Source of the DNA: Kappaphycus alvarezii
Taxonomy: Eukaryota; Rhodophyta; Florideophyceae; Gigartinales; Solieriaceae
Reading direction: 5' to 3'
Assembly (NCBI GenBank): GCA_002205965.3
Contig: NADL03000611.1
Location: 1,054,001-1,118,000, forward strand
Length of the DNA stretch: 64,000 nucleotides
A program made the position numbers and the translations under genes. This document shows, one piece after another, positions 13,396 through 25,830 of the stretch. Position 1 is the stretch's first letter. Each line of letters starts with the position of its first letter. The notes beneath the pieces are model-generated. The model was given only the letters and a program-made list of their open reading frames with translations. It made no database searches and was not told where the DNA came from.

Positions 13396-16200
13396 TTCGG
13401 TTTTTTTTGGTTAGATGATTCCAAATTTTAATTTAGACACGTGCAAGTACCGTCTCTAGCTACTAGCTGTTGAGGTCCCACTAGTACTGTGAAAGCTAAT
13501 TTTCAGGTTGTATGGTTGCATGATTTGATTGACATTAATTTGAAGAAATTTGAAAAAAATCCAGAAAAGGGAGATAACTAATCTAAAACTAATTATCGGA
13601 TCCTTTCAACGTTCAGAGACAAACGTGTAAAATATGAGATAAAGTTTGAATTTATATGTCATAAAAGTAATATTTTACTTTTTTGCTCATTTTTGTAAGA
13701 TTTAGAGATTTCAGAAAAGCGCGTTAACATAAGCTGTTGACTAAAGGACGCTAACTATGGCTTTTTTTATTGTGAAACTATTCTCATCACTTTTCTACTT
13801 CGGTCTCCTAGCCTGCAGATAATATTTATCCTCTTCAAAAGTAATAAAACATCTTAAAACTTAGTCCCCAGCACATCTGCGTTATACTCTACATTGTTCA
13901 GAGCTTTCGTCAACTATTAATGTATCACTAAACTATTTCCCGGATTACTCCGTGATTTGAAAGTTCAGCAGCAAACGTAGATCCTCTTTTTGAGATTTGT
14001 TACTCATTCGCCTTTATCACGCATACTTTGAGCAGAATGTCTGACAGGAAGTATTTTGGTCCGCTTTCGACATATTGTAAGCCTAACTTGCAACAAATAC
14101 TTCCAAATCTCCTTTGCTAAAGGCAAAATGGTTAGAATTTGCCATTCATATCCCTCCCTTATGCCTCGCATCGCAAAGCTGTTGACTCATTCGGAGTCGT
14201 TCAGATCGAGTTATAATTTCGGGGGAAATCCAGCGTATAAAGCGTTTGCTTAGTCCCTTCTTCCAAGCGACAATGAAGCCTTTTTCCATGTGATGGAGTA
14301 TAGCCGCCAAGCGAGGCGAGATAGACAAGATTTGCTCTCGTACACATGGATCGTAGAAATCATTCCCACGAAATGCCGCATTTTTGACAACGAGCGCAAC
14401 CTTTTCTGCAAAGCAATTACTAATATTAGATGAAAATTGAAAGGTAACACTTGCTGAAGACATTGAATTTCTGCCACACAGCCCTGAAGATGAGCACACG
14501 GGCCTGCAGCTATGCGCAACTATTTTCTTGACATAGCTTTTCTGGTCACCATAACAAGAGAGAAACCCTAACCACAGGGTTATTGTATCGCGGTATACCT
14601 CTTACTACAAGGAGAAAGAACAAAAGGTTTTTTTACGGAATAAGCCAATAATATCTTAACTAAAACCTGCAGTTTGATTTTCTGAACTAACTACAAAATA
14701 ATACGACTATAAAATAGACGATTGTGTTGTTGCCCAGTAGCCTGAAACATAAGGAACATTCATCCTCTTTGCAATACTCCAGTCCGTCCATTCTTCTCTT
14801 TGAAATTGCTTTTCGGCTATTCTTTACACAAAATATAGTTTTTATTGGTTCTGAGTCTACCTTTTCCCGTAAATTGTCTTTAGAAGAGGCTACGGATAGA
14901 TCTTAATTCATGATGGATTTACTAGAGGACAAACAATTTTTGATTATGAGTCTGAAAATGCAACGTTTTGGGAAAAACTAGACATCTTAGGCTATTTCAG
15001 AAAGCTTATTTAATAAACACAACAGAGAGAGATGACCAATTGAGGCGACTAGGAGTTAAAAGTTTTGGAATTCCGCTACTTTTGTTCATATTTTCTACTG
15101 TTTTGTCCTAAAATACATATTTCTACTCTTTCATATTGTAAAATACATACTTCTATTCTTTCATGTCATGACCACTCTTTTGGAATCCTGTAGGACTCGC
15201 GGTGGTAACAGATACGATACTTGCCTTCAAAATGTGAGGTACATCATTTTTGGATTTTACTCTCTGATTGATGACAGGGAACTTTTTTCAAATAAACTGA
15301 AAAATTTAGGGATCTTTTTGCCCAAATTTTATTATTCATAATATTTAGGTTAGCAATTCAGCTCTTCTCCAAATAAAGAGAGATTAAAATAATTGATTGG
15401 TGTGGAACGTTCACCTCATTTTCGTGAGACTACGTTTTGAACATAGATGGATTATTTTCGAATTCTTGTAATATAGAATCACATTTCTGGAAAAAAATTG
15501 TTGGGCATAGTAAATAGTATTAAACTTTTTTTTCTTACAGCGCCGAAAAATTTGTCCGCTCGAAAGCGCCTGACTGGCCGCGGGAAACTATTATTGCGTT
15601 TTCATTTTATATTATTTAAAAATTCTAATCCAGTAATATTGTCGTCTCAATTTCATTTCGTCACTCCAATAATATCTCTGTGTTCATCGCGGTAGCACTT
15701 TGAGGAATAATCATGCTTTTGATATTAATTATGCTTCTTTATTGAGATATTTTGGAACCGAAAACCTTGTAGATCTTGGAATTTTTGAACACATCGAGAC
15801 TAATGTTGAGTATAACTATATTGTTTACAGGAAAATAGTGATATTCTTAAAAAAAGCTGAGTGAAACCAGAAAATTAGCTAAATATTCATCAATTCGGAT
15901 CAAATTGCCCAATTACAAAAAAAGTTACAGCAGAGGCAACTAGTTAGCATATAATTCTACAATCAGGGAAACCTGATAGGTTTTATAAAAAGATTTTAGC
16001 GCAGCTGATTGCAGTCTCGAAAAAATTTTTTCTAGTCAAATAGCAGTTTGTTCTGAGATAGATTAAATCAGATATGCTGTAAGCTGCATGAATAGAGACT
16101 TACTCCAATTGTTGGAGATAAGCAAAATCCATAACACCGTTTTGAAATTTTCATTGATTTCAAACCAAATTTATTCTTTTTCTTAAAGCCTGTTAATCGT
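13396..16200. other. A+T-rich block with few readable features
   Basis: Apart from the possible pogo remnant on the minus strand at 14.15-14.5 kb, this A+T-rich stretch shows only short chance frames. Its right end grades into the gypsy remnant whose Gag becomes readable from about 16.25 kb. Confidence 0.55.
14146..14499 (-). pseudogene. Possible pogo/Tigger transposase fragment
   Basis: A 117-codon minus-strand frame includes PRLAAILHHMEKGFIVAWKK followed by KRFIRW. This resembles the segment after the third catalytic residue region of pogo/Tigger DDE transposases (…N-T-T-x-x-I-Q-P-M-D-x-G-V-I-x-x-F-K…), though the key Asp reads Glu here. No DDE core upstream could be read with confidence and no inverted repeats were found. 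It is a weak call from one motif and could be chance. Confidence 0.3.
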
Positions 16201-16252
16201 AAATCGAGCACACGAAAATTCTCAGTGATATGAGACAAGCCGGGAATCTAAA

Positions 16253-16556
16253 TTGTGGCAGGTACTACAATATTTAATTTCTGAAATAGTCACTGCAGAT
16301 TCCACGCAGACTGGCGGAAAGATGTTACATTATATTCAAGAATTATTAATAGCGACGAGAATGGGTTTGATTCGAACTCTATACCAATGTCTATTGGTAA
16401 TATATAGAAGAGAAAGTCTTATATCCACAATAATACTTCGTTGCTGGAAAAAGATTCATATTACTATATCCAGAAGAAAAAGCGGAGTATTAGAACAGAT
16501 TATGCTTTATCTGTGGAAATCCTGGTTTTATTGCACGAAAACTAATATTAATTAAT
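16253..16556 (+). pseudogene. gypsy Gag remnant with zinc knuckle
   Basis: At 16503-16544 the frame reads CFICGNPGFIARKL, matching the CX2CX4HX4C knuckle with His>Phe and the final Cys>Leu. The longest open frame here (16253-16555) is in a different phase, so a frameshift separates capsid and knuckle. The capsid part itself is not recognisable. Confidence 0.6.
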
Positions 16557-17629
16557 CGATACAATGTTTGAGCTCTCAGAATAAGCCTAGAAAGAAACTG
16601 AGAAAAAATTCCCTCGAAATTGGCGTAACGTGGAAGAGGGGTTGAAAATATCACAGAAAATTTTAGAAAAAACGAAAAAAACGAAAAAATAAAGTTAGAC
16701 CTTTATTCATAAGACTTCTATTTCAAAAAAAGAGCAGAAGAAAATTGAGGATTTTTACTGTATAATAAGATACGAAAGGAAATGAATGCTCCTGAAGAAT
16801 TCTTCTTGAATGCTGATGTAAACAAGAGGTAATATCAAAGGTTTCAAAGAAAAGGTGGAAGGAAAAAAGAGAATTTAGACCTTACAGCTAGGCTATAGGA
16901 TATTATACTTGCAGATATAGAGAAAAAAGCTGAGTTTACTAATGTAAAAATGGGAAAAATGCGCTTTCGTATTGCACTTACATAAATGATTGAGTAGTCA
17001 ATTATTCAATATTAAGCAAACCATGGTTATCTTATTCAACCAAGTTACTGACTCGAGGTTAAATCTTATATTATTCCAGTGTGTAAATGAGCTTGTAGTT
17101 CCGGAGACAGAGGAACGTTACGGAAGACATTAATGCCTGAGGAACTTGCCGTGGAGACAACAGCAAGGTCGTTATGCCTTCAAGAAAAGAAAATTCATTT
17201 AACAAGCTATATTAAAACAAAAGAACGAACGATAGAAAAGCCTCAAAGATCAAGGAAAGGGGCTGATCATGGTGAAAATTATTGGTACCAACCGAGAGAG
17301 AGAGATATTGGCGAGAGAAAGGAGTTGCTACACATACTGTAATAATTAAAGTATATTTTTACAGAAAAATTATCAAAGAAACTACCCTCAAAGAGAGTGG
17401 TGGAAACTAGAATAGCATAACTTAAAAACGCGAAACCTAAGATGGAGCCGTTGTACACTTTATCTCAAAATAACTTGCTGAAATGAAAACCAATCTGAAA
17501 GCGTAGTAGGAAGTAGTTGTATGCTCCCAAGTTTTAGTCCGCGACGAAGCTATGTATTTTTCTCTCTCAAAAAGATGTAGGGTCGAGAATGTAAATTGAA
17601 TATTACATTCTAAGTAAGAATTATATAAA

Positions 17630-18140
17630 AAACTACCCTTTCAACGTTTTGATGAAGTACAAGATCAAAAAAGATTACCAAAATAATTTTCTAGCCTTTA
17701 TCTACGATTAAGGTATCATCATCACCAAATTCAAATTCGTGAGGAATATATATTAAAGCAAGCTTTTCTAACTCTAAATGGCCAGTTTAAACATTTGGCT
17801 ACAATATTTGGAGTCTAAGGAGCCCATTATACCTCAAAAAGTTTATGATTGTTATATTTTATCTTTCTTTAGATAATTTTGTTCTCGTCTATCTCGATGA
17901 AATTTTACTTTATAATTAAACAAAAGAACATTATTTAAGACATATGCGTGCAGTTACTCAGGCAGTAAAAATTTTCTTTTTCAAGTGTTAGGTTACTACT
18001 TTTAGACCACACTATTCTGAAAAATGGAATGATTGTCAATCCCGAGAAAATGGAAGCGATTAAAAACTGGGAATCTCCATCCTTCGTTTTTGAATTTCAT
18101 TTTTTTGGAACTTATTATAAATATTAGAGATTATTCAAAA
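17630..18140 (+). pseudogene. gypsy reverse transcriptase remnant
   Basis: Readable fragments in order are: RLRYHHHQIQIREEYILKQA (the family's LRSGYHQI-RI-E-DI-KTAF), then QFKHLATIFGV, then LDNFVLVYLDEILLYN near 17870-17925, which is the catalytic YLDD box with the second Asp now Glu. After it come KEHYLRHMRAVTQAV and ILKNGMIVNPEKMEAIKNW, the RT connection (…GI-VDPEKI-AI-W). Several stops and frameshifts lie between them. Confidence 0.8.
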
Positions 18141-18279
18141 AGTTGGTTTAAATTGCTGGTATTTTAAGAAATATTTAAAAGAAAGGGTTTGCATTTTGAC
18201 AGAACTCTACAATTTCAGAAATATTCCGATGATTTGAAGAAATATTTTTATAAAAAAAACTATTTTATGATATACAGAT

Positions 18280-18660
18280 TCAAACAAAACATATTTACCT
18301 GTGACAGGCTCTCTCCTAACAGGCATTGGAGTGGTTATAACTCAAAATAATCAAAGAAGTGCGTGGTCGCTTGCTTTTAAACACGTAAATCTAAAAGACA
18401 CCGAACAAAATTACAACGCACTAAAAGAAAACTACCTGCATTCATTCAAGAGTCAAATGTGTGGAGACTATGTCTTCCTTCACAAGTTTAGAGTTTTCTA
18501 TTTGGTATAATAATCATCTATTAAAATACTTGGATACTCAAAACATTTTTTCTCGTAAACAGGCTAGATTGGTTCAATTTATGTAGGAGTTCGGCTACGA
18601 AATTCAATACATAAAGGGTAAGGAAATCAAAATTGCTGATTAGTTATAAAAAATATATAT
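18280..18660 (+). pseudogene. gypsy RNase H remnant
   Basis: SLLTGIGVVITQNNQRSAWS … DTEQNYNALKENYLHSF corresponds to the Ty3 RNase H segment (…GIGAVL-Q… AE-NY-T-EKELLA). After a frameshift, NHLLKYLDTQNIFSRKQARL followed by EFGYEIQYIKGKE and KIAD matches the conserved DHK-L-YL … RQARW-EFL-EY-F-I-Y-KGKEN-VADALSR end of the domain. Confidence 0.82.
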
Positions 18661-18848
18661 AAAAGTTAAAATATACATCTTCCAATGTTGTTTCCAAGTA
18701 AATTACTCTAGCCGTTGCTAAAGTCAATGATTAGTCTTTAAAAAACTGGAGAAATTCAACATATCAAAAAATATTTTTCCTAGATAGCTCGATACACCCG
18801 AAGGCTCCTGACAGAAGAAAACGAAAGAAGTTTTATCACCAAAGCAAA

Positions 18849-19480
18849 ATGTATATTACAAAAGGAGAAAATATACATACTATTCTCCATGATAATTACG
18901 AGTTATTACCTGGGGCTCACAGACATATTATAAGGAAGACTGTATCCTTAATAGAGATACATTACTTCTGGACGAAATTAAGAAGTCGCAATTGTGCATA
19001 TATCAAAACTTTCAAGGACTGTCAAGAGTCCAAAAGCTTAAAACAGAAGAACAAAAAGTTAGGATTTTGGAATCCAATTTCACCTCCGAAGCGTAAAATA
19101 ATGGAATATTAACTGAATTTGTATTTAATTTTTAATTTTCCTTTAAGAGAGGACAATAAAACTGCTATAATGATAAAAGCCGACAAGTTATGTAAAATAC
19201 GCGATTTATTCCGTTGGAATCGAATCATAACGCCAGGAATACTGAAAATTATTTAAAGAAGAAATATGTGAGCAGAGACAAACTATTCACTAAAACATTT
19301 TGAAAACAAGTAATGAAATTACTAAATATTAAACTCAACATTATGCTGAGTTTTATCATTAAAAGATGTTCAACATGAGAGAGATTAGATTTCTAGAATA
19401 AATGCTGCAGCGGTTCGTGAGATATGCTCAAAATCATTAGTCGAGATACTTACTAGGATAATAATTTGCGTAAAAAATTG
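18849..19480 (+). pseudogene. gypsy integrase remnant
   Basis: The open stretch 18849-19112 encodes the H2C2 zinc domain: ILHDNYELLPGAHRH … HYFWTKLR … IKTFKDCQESK; the final C-x2-C is degraded. Further on, SRDKLFTKTF then KQVMKLLNIKLN (about 19270-19340) matches the second catalytic Asp region (SDRD-LFTS-FW–L), and MLQRFVRYAQNH fits the stretch after the third catalytic residue. Several stops are present. Confidence 0.78.
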
Positions 19481-19800
19481 CGAGATTGAGTCAAGAAAAC
19501 ATAAAACTTGCTTTTTGGAATATGGACAGCTCTCATATCCAATATTCGAGTTACTCCATTACGAATATGTAGGAAATAATCTGAACCCATCTAACATATG
19601 TTAAATAATTTATCAAAGGAATGAGATTATCTTTGCAACTGTCCAGGAAATCGATTGAATACTCCATATCGATATCAAAAGCTCAGAAACTTTCAACAGA
19701 TATAGAATACACCACGTATTCAACATTGGAGATCAGTTAATTCCATCCCCAGAGATGTTGTCTACACCAAGTGGAATGGATTGAAAATTATTAACAAATT

Positions 19801-21012
19801 TTACAGAATCTTTTCTCATTCTTGGAAAGTACACATCCGCAAGATCGTACAAACTTTAAATGCACTAGGGATACAAATATCTTCATTTCACTTTCCATTT
19901 ATCTTTTTGAAACTTTTCCTAGCAGATCCCTTCTATCTAAACAGCTCCTCAGCCCTACTTTAAATAATTTTTTAAGACTTATTGAACTTACCCTTAATCA
20001 TCGCATACAATGAGGTGATCTCCACTTCCTTGTACAATTCGAGGGAATAAATTCTTGTGAGAATAGTTGGACAGATTCTTGAAATATTAAGGAAAATACA
20101 CAAGAAAAATGACGCAAATATCTTCTCCGTTGAGTTCCGAAACTCAAACAGGGGACCCATGTATTTCTGCCTCCTTGGACATATATTTTTCAGTGGCCGT
20201 ATTGGCAATTTAGCTGGACTCGAACTCCGTACCGGACCTTCCTATCCCACAACCACATCAGAGAAGAATTTTTAACACATAAATAATTCATGGAAATTAT
20301 TCGACGTATTGATTGCCATTGTGAGGGCGTAGTAGAGCAGATTTGCGCTGGATTCAACAATGCATTTCTTGGATGCACTACTGCTCATTATAGTAGCATG
20401 TCTCTTACTGACTCTCATTCTGAGGTGGATCAGATGGAAATTCACCTGTTGGGTAGTGTAGATCCTTCATTTACTTAGTTAATACCTAACCGCTATCACA
20501 GGTACGTCCGTTACCCAAGTAATGTATCAACTTCTTTAATGTCTCCATTTGACGAATATTCGATATTCGAGGGTGAATTCTGGTGCAGGAGGAGTGGAGT
20601 TATATCAGGACGAGTCAGCGCGCGCAGGGCAAGTGTAGTACTGTTCAGTACTGCATTTGCACAGCAAGTATGTGAGTACGGTATTGATCTAAGGAGGTAT
20701 CTCCTTTGTATGCCCAGGGGTGTGGCTGGGTTATATTCAGGAGCGTAGTTAGGAGAGGTGCGTATTCAATTACAGTGCAATGCTGTTCTTTGAAAGCACG
20801 CTTTTCAAGTACAGTTAAGTACTGTAATTACCCAAAGATGCTTCTAGAAGCACGCTGCCCACTTTATACAGTCTATAAATGGAGAAGTCTCATGCTAAAA
20901 GTAAGCCGGTGATATTTATTGTCAAGTTTATAACTAGTTTTACCTTAGGTCAAATATTATTGCTCAGGGCCCAGTACAGTGCAATGTCATTGTCAACAGT
21001 CAATGGCAGCTG
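19801..21012. other. Intergenic DNA with GTACTG-type motifs
   Basis: No supported gene. Base composition rises from A+T-rich to balanced at about 20.3 kb. GTACTGTTCAGTACTG near 20638 and AGTACAGTTAAGTACTG near 20812 belong to the palindromic pentamer-repeat family described elsewhere. The right end abuts the Harbinger inverted repeat. Confidence 0.5.
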
Positions 21013-21057
21013 AGGGGCGTTCTATAATTTTTTGAGACGTGAAACATTGAAAAAATG
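21013..21057 (+). repeat. Left terminal inverted repeat of Harbinger element
   Basis: It pairs imperfectly with 24606-24650; the best-matching segments are the outer AGGGGC-TTCTAT and the inner TGAAACATTGAAAAA. Confidence 0.8.
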
Positions 21058-21565
21058 TAAAATGAAAAGCCAATAAGGGACGCCCAGCTGGCGACGTTTG
21101 TTGCGGCATTTCAAACCCTGACCGGGAAATCTGGGATTTCCCAGTCACACTTTGAAACGAAAAACGAGACAACTTCCAGCATTCCAACTTGATTTCTCGC
21201 ACCCACTTTTTGGTCGCTCTCCATCAACGGGCACAATGCGGCTCCCTTCCTTCCTTCACACACGCCATCCTTCCCACTCACCATATCGCTGCTCGCTCCC
21301 ATTCCTCTGCATTACCGACCACTGCGCTCTACACCCACAATACATCACATTATCCAGATTATCCCTCCAACTCTCTCTTCTCGCTCCTGCCACTCTCCGT
21401 TCCCACTCGCTATCCTCCACACTGACCATACGTGACAGTAACTCACTTCACCCACTCAACCTCCGCTGCGCTGCTATTCCCGTGCATTGCAACCTACTAT
21501 CCAAATCCGAACCCACTTTACGTCGCCATCTACCCCACGTGGTCCCTGCTCTACTTTACACTTCA

Positions 21566-23114
21566 ATGGAATCTTCAGCTCTTCAAAACGCCACAGCATC
21601 CATTCTACCGGAATCTTCGCAAATCTCACCACAATTGCGGAACCAAATAAATAGTCCCACGCATAGTAATGTACCCTTGATCACAGTGTCTGACGTCGCG
21701 CAGACAGCTAGGAGGGAGTTTTTAGACTACGATGATGGTTCGCCTTCAAGCCAACAGGCAAGTACTATCAGAAACACGTTTGCATTTGGAGCGCCCCGTC
21801 TGCAGGCCATAGAGCCCAGTGTGGCAGTGATCTAGTCACAAGCCGAAAGTGGCGCCGATGTTATTTATGATGATCTTGACGTTGACCCGAGGCCCGTTGT
21901 ACCGTCGGACCTCGAATCTGCAGAAACTGCGGTCAGGAAATCGTTACTCAGTAACACATTATGCAAAGACATTCTAGGGGCTCTTAAGATAACTGGAGCA
22001 CGCAACGCTAAACTGGGTACGGAGGTGGAGAGAATAGGCACCAAACTCACGCAAAGGAGATTTTGCCTCCATGATGCATTGTCGTTGGTGGATTTTAGGA
22101 GATGCGGGGGGGAGGGGGAGCCACCAGCGATACTTGAATGTGTAAAACCGACTATCGTAAAGCTTGTTAAATTGACAAATGGGGATCAGTTAGTGCAGTG
22201 GATCAAAGGGGATTGTCCAGTGTTTGAAGACGGCTGTGCGAAAGTAGGTCTCCCTTCTTTCGTGAATGGAGATGTATCTGTTTGCGCCCGAGAGCCAGAT
22301 TTTGAGGCGACAGAATATTATCGTCTGTTACATGTGTTGGCGGATCCGCGAATGACCGTAGCACGGACACAGTTAATGGAACCCAGAACGAGAGAAGAAC
22401 TCGAAACCAAACTCGCCGATCCTTGGACTGAACATATAAAGCCACTGTACAATGATTCCTTGTTCCGTCCCGAACCAATTGACACCCTTAGCGGAGGGGT
22501 GACGGCCAGCGACATTGAGGGAATAGACCCTAAGGAATATTCGCACTACAGATATGGGGGTATTCTAAAACGCAGGTTTGCGTAGTTTAAGAACATGTAT
22601 GGTACATGCATGTGTAAGTATGAGGCCAGCGGAAATGGCGACAGTGAATCTTTTGTTCACAACAGTTCCGGAAAATCATATATACTTTACGCACATTGAT
22701 TTCTAAAGCGTTGCCCTCTGCTGGCTCCGCTGGCCACGAGAGCCGTGAAAAGCGATGCACAGCTGAAGAAAGGAGTTGGGACTGGTGTGCGCCCGAATGA
22801 GGAATCAAGTCCCCCACAAAGAAATACAAGAATGGGAGACAGGAAATCAGTATTGTAGGTATGGAGGCCCTGTCTTCCGCGTTGAAGCCACTAGATGCGG
22901 AGAACGCAAGGCAAACAGAGGAAGCAGAAAGAGATAAGGCTCGGTTTGGAGCTGCTGATGCACGGGGCAAATCTTTGCAGTCTCCATTGCCTGCGATCAA
23001 ACAAACAAAGTACATGTTGTTGATGGCTGAATATGACACTGAGAAGCAGACATACAATGAAATTCTCAACAGTTTATATGATAAAATACGAAAACTGCAT
23101 CTTGAGGTCAATAT
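21566..23114 (+). pseudogene. Harbinger DNA-binding partner protein (Myb/SANT-like), broken
   Basis: The start chosen is ATG 21566 (MESSALQN), the first Met with protein-like composition after a pyrimidine-rich leader. The frame continues through TAG 21833-21835, TAG 22583-22585 and TGA 22697-22699. Reading through them gives FKNMYGTCMCKYEASGNGD … GKSYILYAH*FLKRCPLL, like the trihelix/Myb-type domain of Harbinger partners (…Y-KSGNGD…W-FL…P). A frameshift near 22800 leads to a Glu/Arg-rich helical C-terminus (DAENARQTEEAERDKARFGA, then LLMAEYDTEKQTYNE), probably a coiled coil. In active elements such proteins help the transposase enter the nucleus and bind DNA. The N-terminal half is not recognisable. 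Confidence 0.6.
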
Positions 23115-23120
23115 TAAGTG

Positions 23121-24420
23121 TCATTTTCTTCGTAAAGGACGGATAAAGCCAAGTTGGGTCAATCTCTGGGCATTTCTGTTTCGTAAAGAAGACTGTTCCC
23201 TAGAACTATTAAGATTGCGTTCAAATTCCTGATTCGTGTGTAGTAAGTCTTGCAAATGAACCACAGGCTCACCCTGCACTCGATTTTCTTCCGCTGTTTC
23301 CGGCAAAAGATGACCTGCATGGGCCGACTGATCTATAATAAAATTATGCAGCTTGCATTTAACAAGAATTTTCAGAGTGTCCTTAGCAAGAGAAAACCGC
23401 AGTGGTGACCAAAATATCCTGAATCTTGTAACTAAAATTCCAAACGCCTGCTCAACGGCGATACGACAAGATGAAACGTAAAAGTTGAAAGAATCTTGAG
23501 ACTGGGACAGTCTCCTATCACTGTACGGTGTTAAAATGTGTCCTGGGTTTTGGTAGGCATCATCAGCAGCAATAATAGCCCATTCCGGAATAACATTAGA
23601 GCTAACTAGATCATGTAGTTTGGTTGATCTAAAAGCAGTATAGTCATGCGTTGAACCAGCATGCATGGCGGATAAAAACAAAAACTTGTAGTTAGCCCCG
23701 ACTGCAGCTTGAACATAAATGGCAGAGAAGCCTTTTCTATTATAATATGTTCGGGGGTCAGGGGTGTTTGCCAGTCTAGGTTGCTGTATTGCGATTGCTA
23801 TACCATCCAAAGCTGCAACCACTCCATGAATTGGTGATTTTCTTTCTTGACAGAACCGTTCTGCTTCCTGCTAACACTCTTCTTCTGATTGTGGGAACGA
23901 GATAGAGTCTATTTTTTCGTTCAATGCCTTCAATGTCTGATTAAAAACATGAAAAGTCGTCGTTGTTCCAAGACCGTACGGCCATCCAACGTCAAGATAA
24001 TTAGCACCAGCTAGAATTCTGAGTGTCACAAATAGCATGACCTCCACTGATACAGTAGCGGCCTTTCCGATTCTCTCAGCTGACTTCTTGACAAGGACGG
24101 GGGATTAATTAACACAATATATCAAATTGGTGCCTAATGACAGGGTACAAACGCTGAAAATGACTCTCGCCGATAAACTGTGCATATTTCATGAAGTAGA
24201 ACTTTTCTCGATTACGAACAACGCGATCAGCTCTGCCATCCGGTTTGTAAATTACAGTATGTGCGATAAGTGACACGCCTGCAATGGTTACCACAGTAAA
24301 CAATCTCCTTTGCAACCTTCTTTGCCTATGCCCTACGGGGGTACTCAAAATTCGACGTGGATTTCCTCCCTTAAAACAGTGGATGTTCAGGACGGGGAGC
24401 AAGTTTTTGGGCAACGTCAT
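23121..24420 (-). pseudogene. PIF/Harbinger DDE transposase
   Basis: The intact part (23121-23822) carries the DDE_Tnp_4 signature: VVAALDGI (first Asp), YYNRKGFSAIYVQA, GSTHDYTAFRST, a second acidic site AADDAYQ, and the catalytic Glu region RIAVEQAFGILVTRFRIF, then the C-terminal tail. Upstream in the same frame, KKSAERIGKAATVSVEVMLF and LRILAGANYLDVGWPYG give the family's helical N-terminal region. It is broken by a TAG at 23871-23873 (C*QEAERF). A frameshift near 24090-24115 separates a further N-terminal piece (FIGESHFQRLYPVIRHQFDI). The gene converges on the partner gene with almost no gap. Confidence 0.88.
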
Positions 24421-24605
24421 GATGGATGAGGTGGAGAGCTTTTTATGGTCTCGTGATTTTCGAAAGCAGGGAGATTAATCCCTTGCGATTCAATTCATCC
24501 CTTTATTCCATCGTGTTCCACTCTTTTATTTTTCATTTTTTTCTAAATAGCTATAGAAAGGATTTTTTTAGTGCAACAATGAAAAGGGGTATGATCATCT
24601 GTCTC

Positions 24606-24650
24606 ACTTTTTCAATGTTTCAGAATTTCAAGTAGTCATAGAAAGCCCCT
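24606..24650 (-). repeat. Right terminal inverted repeat of Harbinger element
   Basis: Reverse complement of the left arm with several mismatches; it ends GAAAGCCCCT on the plus strand at 24650. Confidence 0.8.
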
Positions 24651-25289
24651 GAGACAGCATGCCGACACCTATGAATGTTGTCACCGTATAGGGTTGCCTT
24701 AATGTTTTAGTAACACTTACTGCACAGTGGAATCTAGAGAGTTCCAACAGAACTGCTGTAAAGTACACAGGATATACTATACGTGTGTAATTTTTTAGAG
24801 ACATTCCGCTAGAGAAAAGGCAGCAATGCCCCAATAACCTCTTGCACATATATATTGAGGAAAACTTGTTCTTAGGAGTTTTGGGTGGCACTTTTAGTTG
24901 AGGACTATAGGGTTCAGTAAAATTTATCCAAGGCGTGTGGGTAGCTAGACGTGTTCGTGCTTTCAATGGTAGCATCGCACCGAATTTGCACATCACATTT
25001 ATCTTATCTCTCTTTCCGCCTCTCTTTATTTGCTCAAAATGTTTTCTATTGCGATTCAGTTAATTTCAAGATTGCAATTGAACAAGACACGCCCGATTTT
25101 CCGAAGCTTGCCTGAGCAAAGGATCTCATTCCGTGAAGGCCACGCATGAAGGCGTTTTGGATTTTGTCGGACTTTAGAAATTTCTCGACGTTGTTAGCGC
25201 TTCTCAGCGTGCTAGGTTGAAGAGAGCATCTATCAGAGCTAGGAAAGGTATCATACTCGCTCTGGATTAAGGACCGATGACTCACACCA

Positions 25290-25830
25290 GTGATATCATT
25301 GATAGCACCGAGAAGTCTTGCAGGGATTTGTGTGATTTTCTCGCAGCTCTCTACGACTTCAAAAGAGCAAACAGTCATAAATTTGATGCAAGATCTCGAA
25401 CAATTGAGCTTCAAAGAAAATTTTAACCAATTGATCCATCTGAATAGGTTTCATGAAAAGCCTGGAGAGCTCTCAGCTCTCGAAAAATCACTCAAAGATA
25501 AAAAATTTTTCGAAGCTAATTCGTACTTTGCATATCCATTTATTCCCCATTGAGATGGTTTCAAGTCCTATGAAATATGAAGAATTGGTAACCACTGTTG
25601 CACTGTTGAAGATCCGTCTCTATCGAATGGAGAAGAATGAAAATGAGAAATCAGGAGTCAGTATTCCAAAAGCAAATGCAGCCGATGGAAATTTAAATCC
25701 AAGAGGAGCAAAGATCAGGAAAACAGTGCTTAAACACAAGGTTTCCTAGATATGTAATAGACCAGGTCATTTCGCTAAGGATTGTTGGCTTCATGCTAGT
25801 AAATCTGAACAAGAGGATGCTGGAGATCGT
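25290..25830 (+). pseudogene. Ty1/copia Gag remnant
   Basis: The stretch 25453-25749 reads …SPMKYEELVTTVALLKIRLYRMEKNENEK, the late-capsid region of copia Gag, then LKHKVS*ICNRPGHFAKDCWLHA (to about 25793). The latter is a CCHC zinc knuckle of the PGHFAKDC type whose first Cys is Ser and is followed by a stop. Earlier capsid sequence is split over frames (KFDARSRTIEL in one, QLSFKENFNQLIHLNRF in another). No LTR or pol was found beside it, so this is an isolated fragment unrelated to the intact copia copy. Confidence 0.6.

Larger units (their letters stand above)
16203..19800 (+). mobile_element. Ty3/gypsy element, strongly A+T-drifted remnant
   Basis: Despite heavy A+T drift and many stops, the order Gag zinc knuckle, RT, RNase H, integrase zinc domain, integrase core is readable on the plus strand over about 3.5 kb. 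RT before integrase defines Ty3/gypsy. No LTRs or target duplications were recognised, so the ends are approximate. The conserved motifs survive mainly where codons tolerate A/T, as expected after repeat-induced or spontaneous C-to-T decay. Confidence 0.82.
21013..24650. mobile_element. PIF/Harbinger DNA transposon with two convergent genes
   Basis: The ends are inverted repeats of about 45 bp: AGGGGCGTTCTATAATTTTT from 21013, and, on the other strand inward from 24650, AGGGGCTTTCTATGACTACT. The arms share GAAACATTGAAAAA further in. Inside are a plus-strand DNA-binding partner gene and a minus-strand DDE transposase, the two-gene plan of PIF/Harbinger elements. No clear 3-bp TWA target duplication is seen at the borders. 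Both genes carry stops, so this copy is inactive. Confidence 0.85.

Noticed and set aside
21152..21565. Upstream extension of the Harbinger partner frame
   Set aside because: Pyrimidine-rich DNA translates to Ser/His/Pro-rich sequence unlike the rest; the ATG at 21566 is preferred.
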